64,000 nucleotides of DNA from Carettochelys insculpta (GCF_033958435.1 NC_134139.1:204707501-204771500); one strand, 5' to 3'. Shown: positions 24,401-36,099, counted from the first letter of the stretch. Translations and numbers: made by a program. The notes: a model not told the origin generated them from the letters alone.

Positions 24401-25959
24401 CCCTGACTTCTCCCCCTGGCCCTCCAACCACCCTAGCCAGTGCAGGGAATGTGAAGTCTAGGTAGTTCCATAGTTCTGGCATGGGTTATTTTTGTTTTTA
24501 TCTCTCCTCCAGCTCCCATCATTTCTACATTACAGGGGAGAAGCCAGACCTGCAACTGGCCTGGAAACATAAGCACGCTTTTCCAGGATTACAGAAAGTG
24601 CCCCAAAGGAGTCTAAACGAGAGGGTGGAAGACGGGGACAGAGATGAGGGTACAGAGTTCATCCTGGATGAGAGAGCCTATAGGGAGCAGAAGAAGGGAT
24701 TTGAGTTGTATGCATGTGAGGCTCACGCGGGGTGTGGTGTGACTGTATGCACACAGCTGTAGCCAGGCTGGTTCAAATAGCAATAGCGGTGAAGTTGCAG
24801 CAATGTGAGCGAGCCATTCGAATGCATATGCAATCTCAGGCAGAATTGTGCAGCTCCTGCTGCTGCCTGTGCTGCGGTGGCTTCCCTGTTGTTGCGCAGT
24901 CACACTTGTGATTGCAGTGTATAGGTACCCACGTACATACTAGGGAAGGTACCAAGGCTCGAACATAAATAAGCGTTGTCCCTAATTAGGGTTGCCAGGT
25001 ATCTGGGTGGGACTGGTGAGCAACACTAACTGGGCCATTAAAAGTCCAGTTGCCAGTGCAGGAGGGCTAAGGCTGGTTCCATGTGGTTCCTGAAATCAGC
25101 TGGCACATGCCTGCGGCTCTAGTTGGAAGAGTGATCACAGAAGCTCCTCGTGCTGCTCCAACCCCCACTGCAGGCTCCGCAGCTCCTATTGGCCAGGAAG
25201 CCTAGCCAGTGGAATTTGCTGGGATGGTGTCTGTGGATGAGGGCGCTGCACAGAACCCCCATACCCTTTTGCCTCTCATTATTTAAGCAGTTATTGTGCT
25301 TATAAGCTTTTTCACTGTTCCTGTCCCAAGCACTAGGTTTCTTCCGCTTGCCTTGGGAGAAAGAGCTCTATTAGCTTGTGAAATAGGATAAAATTAGCAA
25401 TGGGAATTTTCCTATCAGTCAGGTTGTTGCAGACTCTCGCTATTGGTCCCACAGGGAACACGAGGCCTTGGCAAGGTTGCCCTGCAGTTCCAATGGCAGG
25501 GGTGTGAATACTAGAGCTCATCTTAGCATGGTGCTGCAACATCCGTATGTGGACATGACAGTTGTGAACTCAAAGCTTCCTAGTTCACATAATGAAATCC
25601 CCTTCCAACAGGATTACATTCATGAGAACTAGGAACCATTACTGTAATCCTGTTTGAAGAGGATTGCGTGAGTGCAAAATAGCAGCCTTTCAGTTCATGT
25701 CTACAGCAAGCAATGGGGAATTGCAATGCAGCCATTTGGTCCACTCTACTATTTGCAGCTGTTACCCAATCTGCTGGTGCTGTAGATGTAGCCTGTTTCC
25801 TATGTAGTGTTTGAGTGGGATCTAAGGACTCTGCTTATTCCTCCCCTCCTAGCTTGTCAAGAGAACAGAACTGGTTTTCAGTCTCTTCACATTAGAGACC
25901 GAACATTGCTGTCTCATCAGTACGATGGATGCTACTCCAGTCCTCAGAAACTCCAATCC
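24401..25959. other. Intron; unassigned GC-rich block at about 25010-25260
   Basis: 25010-25260 is GC-rich (GCTCCTCGTGCTGCTCCAAC, GCTCCGCAGCTCCTATTGGC) and starts GGGTTGCCAGGT, like the end of some hAT-type reptile repeats, but no matching other end was found. The rest is plain intron. Confidence 0.35.
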
Positions 25960-26110
25960 TCAGCTTGATTTTGGAGAAGCAGCATGTACAGGTGGACAGA
26001 CCTGGGGCCTGCAGCCAGTCAAACTTTGATGCTGTTTTCTGGGGTGAGCTAGGGCAAGTCACTGAGCTCCTCTGTGCCTGACTTTCCCCATCTGTAAAAT
26101 ATTTATCCAC
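25960..26110 (+). mobile_element. MIR/CORE-SINE relic
   Basis: GGGCAAGTCACTGAGCTCCT then GACTTTCCCCATCTGTAAAA is the MIR core. Confidence 0.7.
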
Positions 26111-26634
26111 ATCACAGGGACACTGGGCCAAACCTGTGAATACCTGCAACATACCAGGAGCCCATATTCCCATTGAAGTCAATTGAGGGATCCTCAAGTC
26201 CTGCTGTTGTCTTGCATCTTACAAGGTTTGCAGGCTCCAACCAAGTCAGAGGCTGACTTAATTACATGCTTTGAGACCTATGGAAGGTATAGCTAACTTG
26301 GAGGTTATTTGTTATTTACTGTTCATATTTGTGAAGTGCTCTGAGAGCCTCCAGGACAGGCATATTTAATAAGACACAACAAGGGCTTTTTAACTTCTTG
26401 GAAGTTCAAGTGCTTGGTCTCGAGGTCACTGCTGTGTCTTTATAAAATGCAAGGGCAGCCGCATTATCCTTGCTGGATAGAACCTTTCTTATTTCGGATT
26501 ACCTCAAGCCTATTCCATTCTAGACATGTATACTATGCAGATGTTCTGTTCTAAACAGAAATGAGCAAATCCCACGGTGTTATCAATCCTGTTGCAACAG
26601 TACAATATAATACATACTAAAATGTACTTCCAAA

Positions 26635-26770
26635 TAATAACAAAGAGGTAGCCATGTTAGTCTATACTCCAACAAAATAAAACAGCAGAAATGTAGCACT
26701 TTAAAGACTAACAAAATGATTTATTTGGTGATGAGATTTCGTGGGACGGACCCACTTCATCAGATCAACC
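26635..26770 (+). mobile_element. Chompy-like MITE, second subtype
   Basis: GAGGTAGCCATGTTAGTCTA, GTAGCACTTTAAAGACTAAC and TTTCGTGGGACGGACCCACT form one arm with the inner loop. This wording differs from the 'GCACCTTATAG' subtype at 4119, 32334 and 53018, so two subfamilies are present. A small piece of it lies at about 50465-50515. Confidence 0.75.
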
Positions 26771-27099
26771 TCCAAATACATCCAAATAGCTCATCAAGCA
26801 GCACTGTCTTGTAAACTCTTTTCAACTAAATTGTTTCTCAGTTTTCTTCAATAAAAGAAAACATATCCCTGTCACTAACCACTGACGCCACTTTATAACA
26901 ATCTGAATTATAGCAGCATTACCTGATGTTCTAACAGTACTTTTCAAAAAGGCACTTCCCCATAGCTCCCATCTTTCTCCAGCACTAGTCCAGGCATTTT
27001 GGTATTCTTCCTTCCTGCTCATACAGGTGAGAAGCAGGAAATCTAGGGTTTCAGATCAGACATTTAGAAGAGAATCCTGTCCTAGCATCAGAGGAATTG

Positions 27100-27385
27100 C
27101 TATAGCCGATCAGATCAAAAATTCACGGGGGTCCTTTTCAAAAGGACCTCGCATCTTTCGAAATCCACTTATTCTGATCCGTGAGCCAGATAAGGGGATT
27201 TCGAAAGTAGCGGGGTACTTTTGAAAAGGACCCCTCTATAGCTGCATCGAGCCGTGCGAAACATCCTAATGCTAATGAGGTGCTGAATATTCAGTTCAGC
27301 ACCTCATTAGTAATCTTTGAAATGGCCATTAGCATGGCTATTTTGAAGGTTTGTGCCCGTGTAGACACACCCATTGAGACCCAGT
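27100..27385. mobile_element. Foldback MITE, copy 2 (5' end damaged)
   Basis: The centre pairs GGGGTCCTTTTCAAAAGGAC with its complement near 27225. The right arm is complete (CTAATGAGGTGCTGAATATT, CTCATTAGTAATCTTTGAAA and the end GTGTAGACACACCC). The left outer arm is lost or diverged. Same family as 16499 and 51263. Confidence 0.75.
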
Positions 27386-28286
27386 GTGGGTAAAGGGAAA
27401 CCAACGAGAACTGATTAGAGTATGCTAGGGGAGGGTGTGCTATCAATTTATATCGGTATGAAAATATTTTCAGGATTATTCTCCAACGTTTCCCAATTTC
27501 TTTTTTGCTTTGTTAGTCAGTAGTATAGGTTGAGTGTATGTTTTGAGCTCTGCACTGCGATCGCAAGATCTTGTTTCTGAGTAGCTTACTGTTAATTTAC
27601 AACGAATCAATGCACAGATATAAGACAGCTGCTCCTTCCAAAGGACGTTTCTTGTGTTTGTCTACATTGTGCAAATGTGACAGTTGGAATTCAGTCATTT
27701 GATTTTTATGTCCCTTGAAAGGGCTCAACAATCCCTTTTATTCTTACGTAATTTAAATAATTTCCTTCTGCAGAGTTACTAGCTCCAAGGTATTAATAAT
27801 GTAATAAACAACACCTGTCCATTTAAACTATAAGCTCTTTGGAGCAAGGAATGTCATGTACATATCTTTGTAGAGAACCGAGCACTTTGAGGCCCGAGTC
27901 TTGTGGAAATCATTAACGATAATGGTATGTAGTCTTTACTAACTTCCTTCCAAGCTGCAAATTAACCCTTTTTGTACCTTTTAACCAGGTGCGCTTGGTT
28001 GGATTTGTGATAAATTTTGTATTTTTATAAAGAAACAGACAATGGAAGATACAGGGTGTAAGTCATTTACTGTGTTTTGTACATGTTTCCCTGTGCTACA
28101 TGCATCACAGGCTCTTCAATAGAATTATACAGTTGTGCAATTTTACAACTTGTCAAAGCGGCAAATCTGGACAACGCCACATAGATATAATCTGTTTGGT
28201 AACAATAATAAAATAGGGGTGAGCTAGGTCCCGAGGGGGCTTTCCAGTTCTAGGAGATGTGTCTCCAATTATATGCATCTATTAGC
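27386..28286. other. Intron; one CORE-SINE-like tail at about 27815-27925
   Basis: TATAAGCTCTTTGGAGCAAG at 27830 is the tail phrase shared with the 20700 copy. The rest is unassigned AT-rich intron. Confidence 0.45.
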
Positions 28287-28400
28287 ATGTTGGGATAGCT
28301 CAGTGGCTTGAGCATTGGTACCCTAAACTCAGGGTTGTGAGTTCAATCCAGGAGGAGGCATTTTAGGGATTGAGGCAAATAGACATCAGGGGAAGATACA
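28287..28400 (+). mobile_element. Cry-type tRNA-derived SINE, truncated
   Basis: The pol III A-box-like TAGCTCAGTGG and B-box-like GGTTGTGAGTTCAATCC are both present at tRNA spacing. The body (GAGGCATTTTAGGGATTGAG) matches the turtle Cry SINE as I recall it. The CR1-like tail is missing. It has no acceptor stem or CCA-ready end and is not a working tRNA gene. Confidence 0.85.
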
Positions 28401-28915
28401 AATGACTAAGGTAAGGAAGGAACCAAAACAAGAGAGAAAGTAGAAAAAAGCTTGACAGTCTGAACCATCATGAAGTTGTTTATATAAATTAACCAGAAAG
28501 GGGTTCCAAATTTCTTCCAGTTATTACAATTGCTCTCTATAGGGATAAGCTGTTCTTTCTTCAGCTATGAACTAAGGTTCAAGAACTGCTGCTCTGTTCT
28601 GGGATAAGCCTACTTCTCCAATTTTGTAAAATCAGGCATTTGGTGATCATTGCAGCTCTCAGGAGCCAATGTCTTTGTAGCGGAGTTAAAACTATTTTAG
28701 CCGGTAAATAACATAATATACAATTTTCGGCTGATGTTTGTCTGCAGCAGCCATGCACGATTTTGACTTGGGGTGCACTTCGTTCCACAGCTTTCTTAAA
28801 CAGTTTTAACCTGAAAGAGTTTTACTTCTCCTCCATTGGGTGCTTAGTTTCTCCAATGGCATTTCTAAGGGATTATATCAAAGGCCTGTGTAGAAGTCCA
28901 AATAAATTATATATA
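28401..28915. other. Intron, nothing recognised
   Basis: A-rich then mixed sequence between the SINE and the pogo-like element. No exon or named repeat seen. Confidence 0.35.
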
Positions 28916-29862
28916 CAGGCTGAATCTCTGTAATCCAGCACGCTCTCATCTGCCAAAATCCATAATCAGGCATGATTATAGTTAGCTGTATGACCACTTA
29001 TCATGGGTGTGTCCAAATTTCCTGTGGTCCCTTAATGGTTGTTTACAGCCACCCTTCCTGGCTTTCAGTGTTCTGTGTTGTTATTTAGCTCTAATTTACC
29101 CCTAAATGTCTTCTAAGAGCCCCGTAAGCAGTGAAAGTGTTGGTAACATGCTAAACAATACAGTAAACCCTCAATTTAACAGACTGATATGGGGAAATGG
29201 GTGTCTGTTAATGCCAAAAGTCTGTTATAGCCAAATGGTTTCACTGTATGATGATGCACTGCCCTTCCCAGCCCATCACTCACTCCTTTCCTCTGCCCTG
29301 CTCTTCTTCCCTTTCCACCCTCTGCCCCATTCTTCCCCTCACACCTCCAACTCCCTCTTCCAATTACGAGAAGAGGAGCTGAATGCCGGCCTGGCTCCTT
29401 CCAGCTCCTGCAGCTCTCAGCGCTGCAACTGCTCCATCCCCCAGCTCCAAGCTACCCGTGTGAAGGTAGAGCACAGCTGCCACCCCCAGCCTGCCAGCGG
29501 GAAGCAGCCTCCGACACCATGGCTGCTGCTCAGCGCCATTGCAGGCAGTGGCAGCCAGGTGCCAACATGCTCCACGCACGTGGGGCTGGGCAGGAGAATT
29601 CCTGGGCCTTGCTGCAGCACCTCCAGTCCTGGCAGCCCCAGCCGCTCTGGCAGATATCCAGCGGTGGCAGCTCTGGTGAGTCTCCAGCATTTGTTTGGGA
29701 GAGGGGCAGGGGGCTGGCGACAGCGTCTGTTATTTGCAAAGTCCATTATATCAGGGTTCATTAAATGGAGCGGTTTTTGTATTGACCTTCCGTCATCTGA
29801 CAAATTCTCTTGTTCGGCGCCAGTCAGGTTGTGTGGGTGTTGACTGAGAGAGGTTCGACCAG
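28916..29862. mobile_element. Pogo/Tigger-like element, split by a second one
   Basis: TA (28914-28915), then CAGGCTGAATCTCTGTAATC; the end reads TGAGAGAGGTTCGACCAG followed by TA (29863-29864). Its two halves align with the intact relative at 22845, and the break point falls between 'gctaaacaa' and 'ttgacc'. The 619 bases between are the element below. Confidence 0.75.
29161..29779. mobile_element. Second pogo/Tigger-like element, nested in the first
   Basis: Starts CAGTAAACCCTCAATTTAAC and lies between TA at 29159-29160 and TA at 29780-29781, as expected for a pogo/Tc1-type insertion. The 3' side carries ATCAGGGTTCATTAAATGG, a weak inverted match. A GC-rich core at 29380-29720 is unlike the ends. 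The open frame 29106-29843 runs over both elements and is chance. Confidence 0.65.
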
Positions 29863-30621
29863 TACCACTTTCCTTTATCCCTCAGTATGAATTCTAAGAG
29901 GGTGGGTTCCTTTGCAATGGCTTTACTAACATGTCGCTAGCTTATCTGATTCGATTTAGATATTTTATAATGATCTTTCAGCAGCTATTAATTGTGCTTG
30001 ATCCAAAGCTTGCCCAGGTGGAATTCCCTGCATCTCCTCTGTGCCTCTAAAGGTCGTACATTTTTGGTTGCTCTTTTAATATGCCTGTATAGTTCACATC
30101 TGTGTGAGCAAGATGCTGGAGAATTCAGTGCTTTCAGGCAATGCAATGGTTTATTAATGTCCCAGAGAAAAGCAAATACTGCTGTTTAAAAAATAAATAA
30201 ATAAAGCCTGCTTTGGTTTAACGTTCACCTTCGGTCTCTTTCTTTCAATCTGCTTAGACTGCTTTCTGAGAACTTGTCAGTTCTGACCCACAAAGCAGAG
30301 TCACGTAGAGTCCAAGTTCATCTAGAGAGATCACTGCTCCTCATGGTGAAACCTCCAAGCTCTGCACAGGATATTATCTTTAGGGCAAGCCTTGCTTAAA
30401 TGAATTAAAAATTTAACCTCTTATGCGTTCTAGAAATAACTATAAGGGAATTTGTAAGCTGTTTAGCATCTTGTCACCTGCAATTCTGGTGCCCCTCCTT
30501 GTCACTGTTAGATGTGTGGCAGTGGACTCCAACTCAGTGCCTCACTTGGGTTCATTCAGTTCTTCTACCATTGTTCTCTCAGAAATTTCCTGGAAGCTAG
30601 TCTTTGAATAGAGTTGCAAAT
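29863..30621. other. Intron, nothing recognised
   Basis: Contains a short (AAAT)n run near 30190. No gene or named repeat. Confidence 0.35.
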
Positions 30622-31235
30622 TCATCCTGGAAGAAATAAACTGCCTAGCAGCAGGTGCAAAATCTTTGTCAAAGAAACACTTGGAGTTGTTAGCAGGAGA
30701 AATTGGTAAGCTAAGTCTCTGATTAAAGTTCTTGGGAGAGGTTGTATCAGGTATTTATTGAAACTCTGTTGGTCCGTGGTAGGTAGTCTGTCGTGTCTGA
30801 CGATGACGTCTTGAGCTTGCACAGGCTCATCGGTTGTGGACTCAGATGTGGCTGAGGAGTCCAAGCTTTGAACGGCATGGGCATTCACAGTGGGGTGAAG
30901 GGAATTGTCCTGGCTGTGTTGGTGCGGCTGCTGCTGTTGCTTTCTTCCTCTCATGAGCATCAGTGAGGTGTACGCATCTCTACTCTTCAAAGTTGTCATA
31001 CATGTGTCATACCTGCCAGCCTGTTCGGTCTTTTGCATGCTGCTCTAGCTGATCTGGTTGTAAACCAGCATGAGCAATGTTGGCCGTCACACTGTCTTTA
31101 TACCTCTTGCGAGGCCTGCCTTGATTCCTTTTGCCCTGGGAGAGTTCACTGTAGAGGAGTTGCTTAGGGATTCTTGACTCCTCCATTCGTATGATGTGCC
31201 CTGTCCAGTGAATCTGGGCTTTCAGAATCATGGTC
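30622..31235 (-). mobile_element. Non-LTR retrotransposon C-terminal fragment
   Basis: The minus-strand frame 31007-31231 reads LKAQIHWTGHIIRMEESRIP, then GKRNQGRPRKRYKDSV and DRTGWQV. This WTGH..RM..GKR..GRP..R.KD block is the conserved C-terminal part of several LINE ORF2s (not CR1). 30622-31038 may be its continuation with a frameshift. It is heavily truncated. Confidence 0.75.
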
Positions 31236-32333
31236 AGTGGAGTGCTTCAACAAAGGACATGATGGTACCATGGGTTTTATCTGCAGAGTGTCACTGGGGC
31301 TTACTTCTTCTATTTTATGTTGTATATAGCTGCTGGGTTTCCAAAGAGGGTGCATTTTCCCTTGATGGCACCTGTGTAAATTTGTTTCCAATCGCACGTC
31401 CCTTGTGCAAAGTGCTGTGCACACACTGAAAGCTTATGTCCTCTACAAGAAAGATGATGATGATAGAGCAGTGGGCTTCACAGCATACCATAAATGTGAA
31501 CACACACATGCCCTCTTCTGTGCCCCACTCCTCCTACGCAGTACTCCATAACCTTCTTTTTATCAGCTGGTCAGTTATTATTACAGAGTTTTATATTAAA
31601 TAACACTATTGCTCTGAGTGACCCTCTTTTTCACGTCTCATTCCTGTAAATAAACAGTTAGTACAAATCCAGGCTATAAAGAACCTGTATATAATTCATT
31701 AATGGCTTCCAGATGCTATCTGACCTGCAACTTTAACTTCAGACTGCAATTGCTTAAGCTCCCAAGCTAAGCCAGGCTGGGTCAGGTCAGTGCTTGGGAA
31801 ATGGCAAAGGGCACTGAAGAAATGGGTGCAATTATTCAGCAAAAACACACTGAGCATTGACAGTTCTCATGATTTGCTATATTTCTAGCTATATTTGGCA
31901 TTTTTCTCAAATGCTTAACTCCTGGAGGCATATGACTTAGGTGGAAATCTCAGCTCTCCTTTTGTTAAATGAAAGCAAGTTTCTAGCTCTCCAGGCTGCA
32001 GAGAGAGGCTGAGAAAGGTGACCCCAGGGAACCCTAAACACTCAAAGCCCGGAAGGCAGATAAAAATAACACTGCCCTTTTTTGGCAGTCCTGATTTTTC
32101 AGAGGGCCTCTTTGTTTTTAAACATTTGTATCTCTGCAGCACTCCTCCTGACTCGGTGCCAAACTTTATGCCCTATGCAACTATGAAGGCAGGGCTGTGC
32201 TGAGTTGATGGAAGGACTAAGGCTCTGAGTGTAGCTTGTCATTAAAGATCCCCTGGCACTTTTGTGCAAGAGCTTTGAATGAGGTTTTTAGGTTGTGATT
32301 TAAGACAAGTAATCCACTTTGTTACTTTTACTG
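31236..32333. other. Intron, nothing recognised
   Basis: No exon, RNA gene or clear repeat seen. Confidence 0.35.
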
Positions 32334-32452
32334 TATCAGAGAGGTAGCCATGTTAGTCTGTATCTTCAAAAACAGCAAGAAGTCCTGTGGCACCTTATAG
32401 ACCAACAGATATTTTGGAGCATCAGCTTTCGTGGGCAAAGACCCACTCTTAC
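32334..32452 (+). mobile_element. Chompy-like MITE, one arm
   Basis: GAGGTAGCCATGTTAGTCTG, CCTGTGGCACCTTATAGACC and TTTCGTGGGCAAAGACCCAC. The second arm is absent. Confidence 0.8.
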
Positions 32453-32731
32453 TGTAGGGTCCAGTCAAGCCCTGAAAACTTGCATGTGCTAAGAAATCTT
32501 TAATGACCGCAAGTGGTCAGGGCCTCAGTTTTACCATACATCTACTCTGCAGGAAGATACCCCCAGCAGCAGAATATCCACAAAACTTTGTTGGAACATA
32601 GTTTCAACAGGAAGAGTGCCAATACTGAATTGGCAACGCCCCATTCTGCAATACTGGGATGTTTCTTGGAGGGTTTCCATTCAAGAACTGATCCTTCCTT
32701 GACTTAATTCCTGAGAACTATTTATTTAGAG

Positions 32732-32923
32732 CATGGGTGTCCAACCTTTTGGCTTGCCTGGGCCGCAATGAGTGATGGTAGTCTTGGGCCGCGTACGAAA
32801 TGTATAATATAGTTAATGTATATAAATCACATAATAATGTTAAAAGTTTACGATCTTCTGGGGCCACATTACTAGCTGTCCAGGGCCGCATGTGGGCCGT
32901 GGGCCGCAGGTTGGACACGCCTG
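32732..32923. mobile_element. Non-autonomous hAT element with perfect 8-bp duplication
   Basis: 192 bp with ends CATGGGTGTCCAACCT and AGGTTGGACACGCCTG (near-complements over 16 bases). ATTTAGAG lies on both sides (32724-32731 and 32924-32931). The interior is CpG-rich with repeated GGGCCGC. No coding capacity. Confidence 0.92.
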
Positions 32924-33170
32924 ATTTAGAGTGTTCATAGCTGTCCAGGCAGGTGATAGCATCGTCAGTGGCAAGTTGCAGTTCTTGTAAACCAGTGGTT
33001 TTCAAACAGTGTGCTATGGGAACTGCCTAAGTGAGCCATGAAATTTCATCAAATTTCCCACGCTGTGGTGCTTTGCAGATTCACTGTCGGGGTGGGAGGA
33101 GTCTTGATTGACCCCATGCCAGCTGGCATAGGGTTCCTGCCCGGGTGGCTCTTTGCAGAGGTATAACTAT

Positions 33171-33376
33171 CTCATAGAACTGGAAGGGACCTTCAGAGGT
33201 CATTGAGTCCAGTCGCCTGCCCTCACAGCGGGGCCGATCACCATCCCTGATAGATTTTTTTTTTTTTTTTTAATTAATGTATTTGCCTCAGATCCCTAAC
33301 TGTCCCCCTTAGGACTGGGCTCACAACTGTGGGTTTAGCAGGCCAATGCTCAAATCACTGAGCTATCCCAGAACCA
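33171..33376 (-). mobile_element. Cry-type SINE with CR1-like tail
   Basis: On the minus strand it reads the tRNA-like head (GGGATAGCTCAGTGATTTGA, then a GAGCCCAGTCC B-box region), a T/A spacer, and the CR1-like tail ending TTCTATGAGA. That is the full Cry SINE layout. A poly-T run at 33247-33263 lies in the spacer on the + strand. Confidence 0.8.
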
Positions 33377-33836
33377 CTGTGAGGGGAAAGCTGAAGTGCT
33401 GTATCCAGCCCAAACAAGTTGGCAGGGAGTCCAACCCCACACCCTGCTGTGGCAAGGGAGAGGATGGGAGGGTATGAGCCTGTTGGACTTGGGATGCAGG
33501 TTAAATGCCACATCCTGGCTCCAGCAGGCCGGCAGGGAGGGGAGCCTGCTTTCAGTGCTTTCTTGTTTACTCAACATCCCTAGCATGGCGTTGGATGGAT
33601 TTTGAAAACGCATCTTTGCTCACTGTCTAAGATGGTGTATTTTGTAGTCGATTTGAAACAGTAGTGCATTTGATCTTTGTTTAGCTTATTGTAGGCATTA
33701 CTATATTGCAAACCTCTCCAGTAAGACTGTGACCATGGTAAATGTAAGCAAATATGACATTTATGAGCAATCGATACAGCTGAAAAAAGTGGGCGTGCCA
33801 TGGAATTGTTTGTCTCATTGAAGTATGCTGTGTTAC

Positions 33837-34521
33837 TGTCATGATCATGAGGGTTAGCCAGCAGCCTGGGAGTAAAAGGGTTAACCTCCTTAGCCAGATG
33901 GGGTTGGCCTATAGGAATGTAGGTAAGAATTGAATTTTTTGGCTCCTCCCTTTTTCTGTCCTCTGTTGCTGCTGCTTCTTTCCAGCCATGAGAGAGAGAG
34001 ACACAGAATATTTCTCTCCAAGAACAGGCCCTCCAATCTTCTGTAAGTAGGGTAAAGTTTAGATGGATCCGTTAGGCTTTATTGCTTTATGGTTTGGGAA
34101 GTGGGGTCTGATGTCTGTGCACTTTTTAGAAATGTTCTTTTACTCTCCTTGTAACTAAGTTCTAGGCCCATGGTGGAGACTCCCCATGTGTTTTACTTTG
34201 TGACTCTTCCATCTAGTCATGAGGCTTGCAATATGAATATTGTTGTAATAATAAAAGTTTTCTCTTTTTCTTTTTATTAACCTGGTATTGGTTAATGTTT
34301 GTGTCCTGATTTTTTTTTTTTTCTTTTGGGGCTGAGATTTCCCAAGTAGTCTCTCCATGGTTTCCTTATTATTACTTGGGTGGTGGCAGCGAATTTTATC
34401 CCCAAAATCTAAGGTTTTTAGGATTTTGTGGGGGGAAGTTTATACCAAAATCTGGTAGATAACTTTGGGAGGTACTTTTGCTGGCCCCCACTTCTGCATT
34501 TGTGGGGAAGGAGCCATGACA
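33837..34521 (+). mobile_element. LTR-type element (solo LTR or TRIM-like) with 5-bp duplication
   Basis: Begins TGTCATGATCATGAGGGT and ends GGAGCCATGACA; the outer 7 bases are exact inverted repeats with TG...CA ends. GTTAC flanks both sides (33832-33836 and 34522-34526). An AATAAAA poly(A) signal lies at about 34249. Beyond it, GGGTGGTGGCAGCG near 34380 looks like a primer-binding or leader segment, which is odd for a plain solo LTR and suggests a short non-autonomous retroelement. No gag or pol. Confidence 0.75.
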
Positions 34522-34555
34522 GTTACTGAGAAGGTTGGGAACCACTGTTCTAGAC

Positions 34556-35770
34556 CACTGCTGAACTGAGTCAGCAGGCATTCATCACCAATGTGTGTCA
34601 CCATCTGTGTTGCACCGCAGCTGCACGAAGGGCTGTCTTGAAGGCCCAGCAGTATTGGTTGGCTGCACAGAGACCTTGCCTAGTCCAGAACCTGTTCAAC
34701 ATGGACTACTAATGACAGGACAAGTCAAAACCAGGCAGGCAGATAATTGGGAAATTAATCAGCATTCTTGACGGGCTACCTACCAGTACTTGAGGAGTCA
34801 GGGAAGCTAATGTTCCAGCTGGTGAGCTGAATTCTGTGAGCACCAGCACCATCAACCCTAATGATCAACCTGTTGATTTCTGTGTTATTGCCCCAGCTCT
34901 GTGTGTGTTACAATTCAACACTGAGGGTTAGTTGGTTGCCAAGCATGGGAACTAACTAATTCGACACAAGGCAGTACAGCAGAATAACTCCGTATTTGGG
35001 GGTGGTTTCGTAGCACATGCACAAGGTTTGAAGTTTTGAATGAGTTCTTTGTTTGGGTATCTATATAAAGGTCTCACTTGTCACTCAATTAAATCTTTGC
35101 AAGAGAAGCTTGTGCACAGAGGAGTTAATATCAAGGTGCATAAATATATCTGTTGTGTATAGTTCAGATGCTAACATATATCAAGTAAATAAAGAGGTAA
35201 AACAAGCTATTATGATTCATACTTACATGCATTGATGCGCACAGTTTTCAAGGTGTGTTGCCCCAGCTAGTTGTGAATGATTACAGAATAATTCACACTT
35301 TATCAATTCTTGGTGTTTTATCTACTTGCAGGTTTTAAAAAATTTCCTCTCTCTCTTCTCTCTTTGTCTGTCTGTGTCACACTTATTCCAGGAGCCAACA
35401 ATACAGTTAAGCCAAAGACTACTCACAACAATTGTAACCACTGTCTACATTCAGTGCTCTCCAGGTGTTTTAACCAGAAAAGGCCTCTGTTTCAAGTGTG
35501 TAATAATTGAGAATCTTTCTGTTCAGCAGAAAATCTATGTATGTTATCAGAAATATTCTAATCACCTCATTCAATTACCAGGAAGAATAAATTACAGCTT
35601 TAAAAATTAAATGTCTTAGCTTTAGTAAAGACTAATTAACAATTAAAGAGAGAGTAGTCTGATGCTATAGATTAGGATGTGAAGATCACCCTCCGACAGC
35701 ATGAGTCTTTTAAAGCTACTGTAAGGTAAATTCAGTTTTTAAAGAAACGCATTTTGGGTTAATTTTATTA
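34556..35770. other. Intron, nothing recognised
   Basis: No coding exon or named repeat. The 35310-35610 open frames show no domain. Confidence 0.35.
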
Positions 35771-36099
35771 AAGGTTGAACCTCTCTAGTCTGGCACTCTC
35801 AGGAACGACCAGTGCCAAATGAAAAAATTTGCCAAACCCTATGAGGTCAATGTTGTCTAGCAGCGTTACCACCAATGTTTCCACTGTTCACTGCGCTCTT
35901 AGAAGGCATTTAAGGGTAAATTACAGCTACATAACAGCTCAGATCACTGAGAGACAGGACTGATGGCTGGAAACAAACTTTATGGGACCACAGGAAACTT
36001 GGACATACCCATGATAATTGGCCAGCCTGCTAACTAAAATCATATCAGACTATGGGTATTGCCAGACCAGACAATTCCAGACTAGAGAGGTTCAACCTG
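35771..36099. mobile_element. Pogo/Tigger-like MITE
   Basis: Begins AAGGTTGAACCTCTCTAGTC and ends GACTAGAGAGGTTCAACCTG, inverted repeats of about 24 bases. TA precedes it (35769-35770). 329 bp; same family as 22845 and 28916 but a different subtype. Confidence 0.85.

Larger units (their letters stand above)
32993..34547. mobile_element. hAT element (SPIN-like ends) carrying two later insertions
   Basis: Starts CAGTGGTTTTCAAAC and ends GGTTGGGAACCACTG, the inverted ends seen in many hAT MITEs. The flanks TTGTAAAC (32985-32992) and TTCTAGAC (34548-34555) agree at six of eight bases, fitting an aged 8-bp duplication. Inside are a SINE (33171-33376) and an LTR-type element (33837-34521); without them the element is about 0.66 kb. 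Confidence 0.7.

Noticed and set aside
28287..28360. tRNA gene
   Set aside because: A and B boxes exist, but it continues into SINE body sequence and lacks paired acceptor ends, so it is a tRNA-derived SINE.
29106..29843. Longest open frame of the window (245 codons, + strand)
   Set aside because: It runs across the boundary of two nested pogo-like elements, is Ser/Pro-rich with no domain, and has strong shadow frames in other phases from the same GC-rich core.
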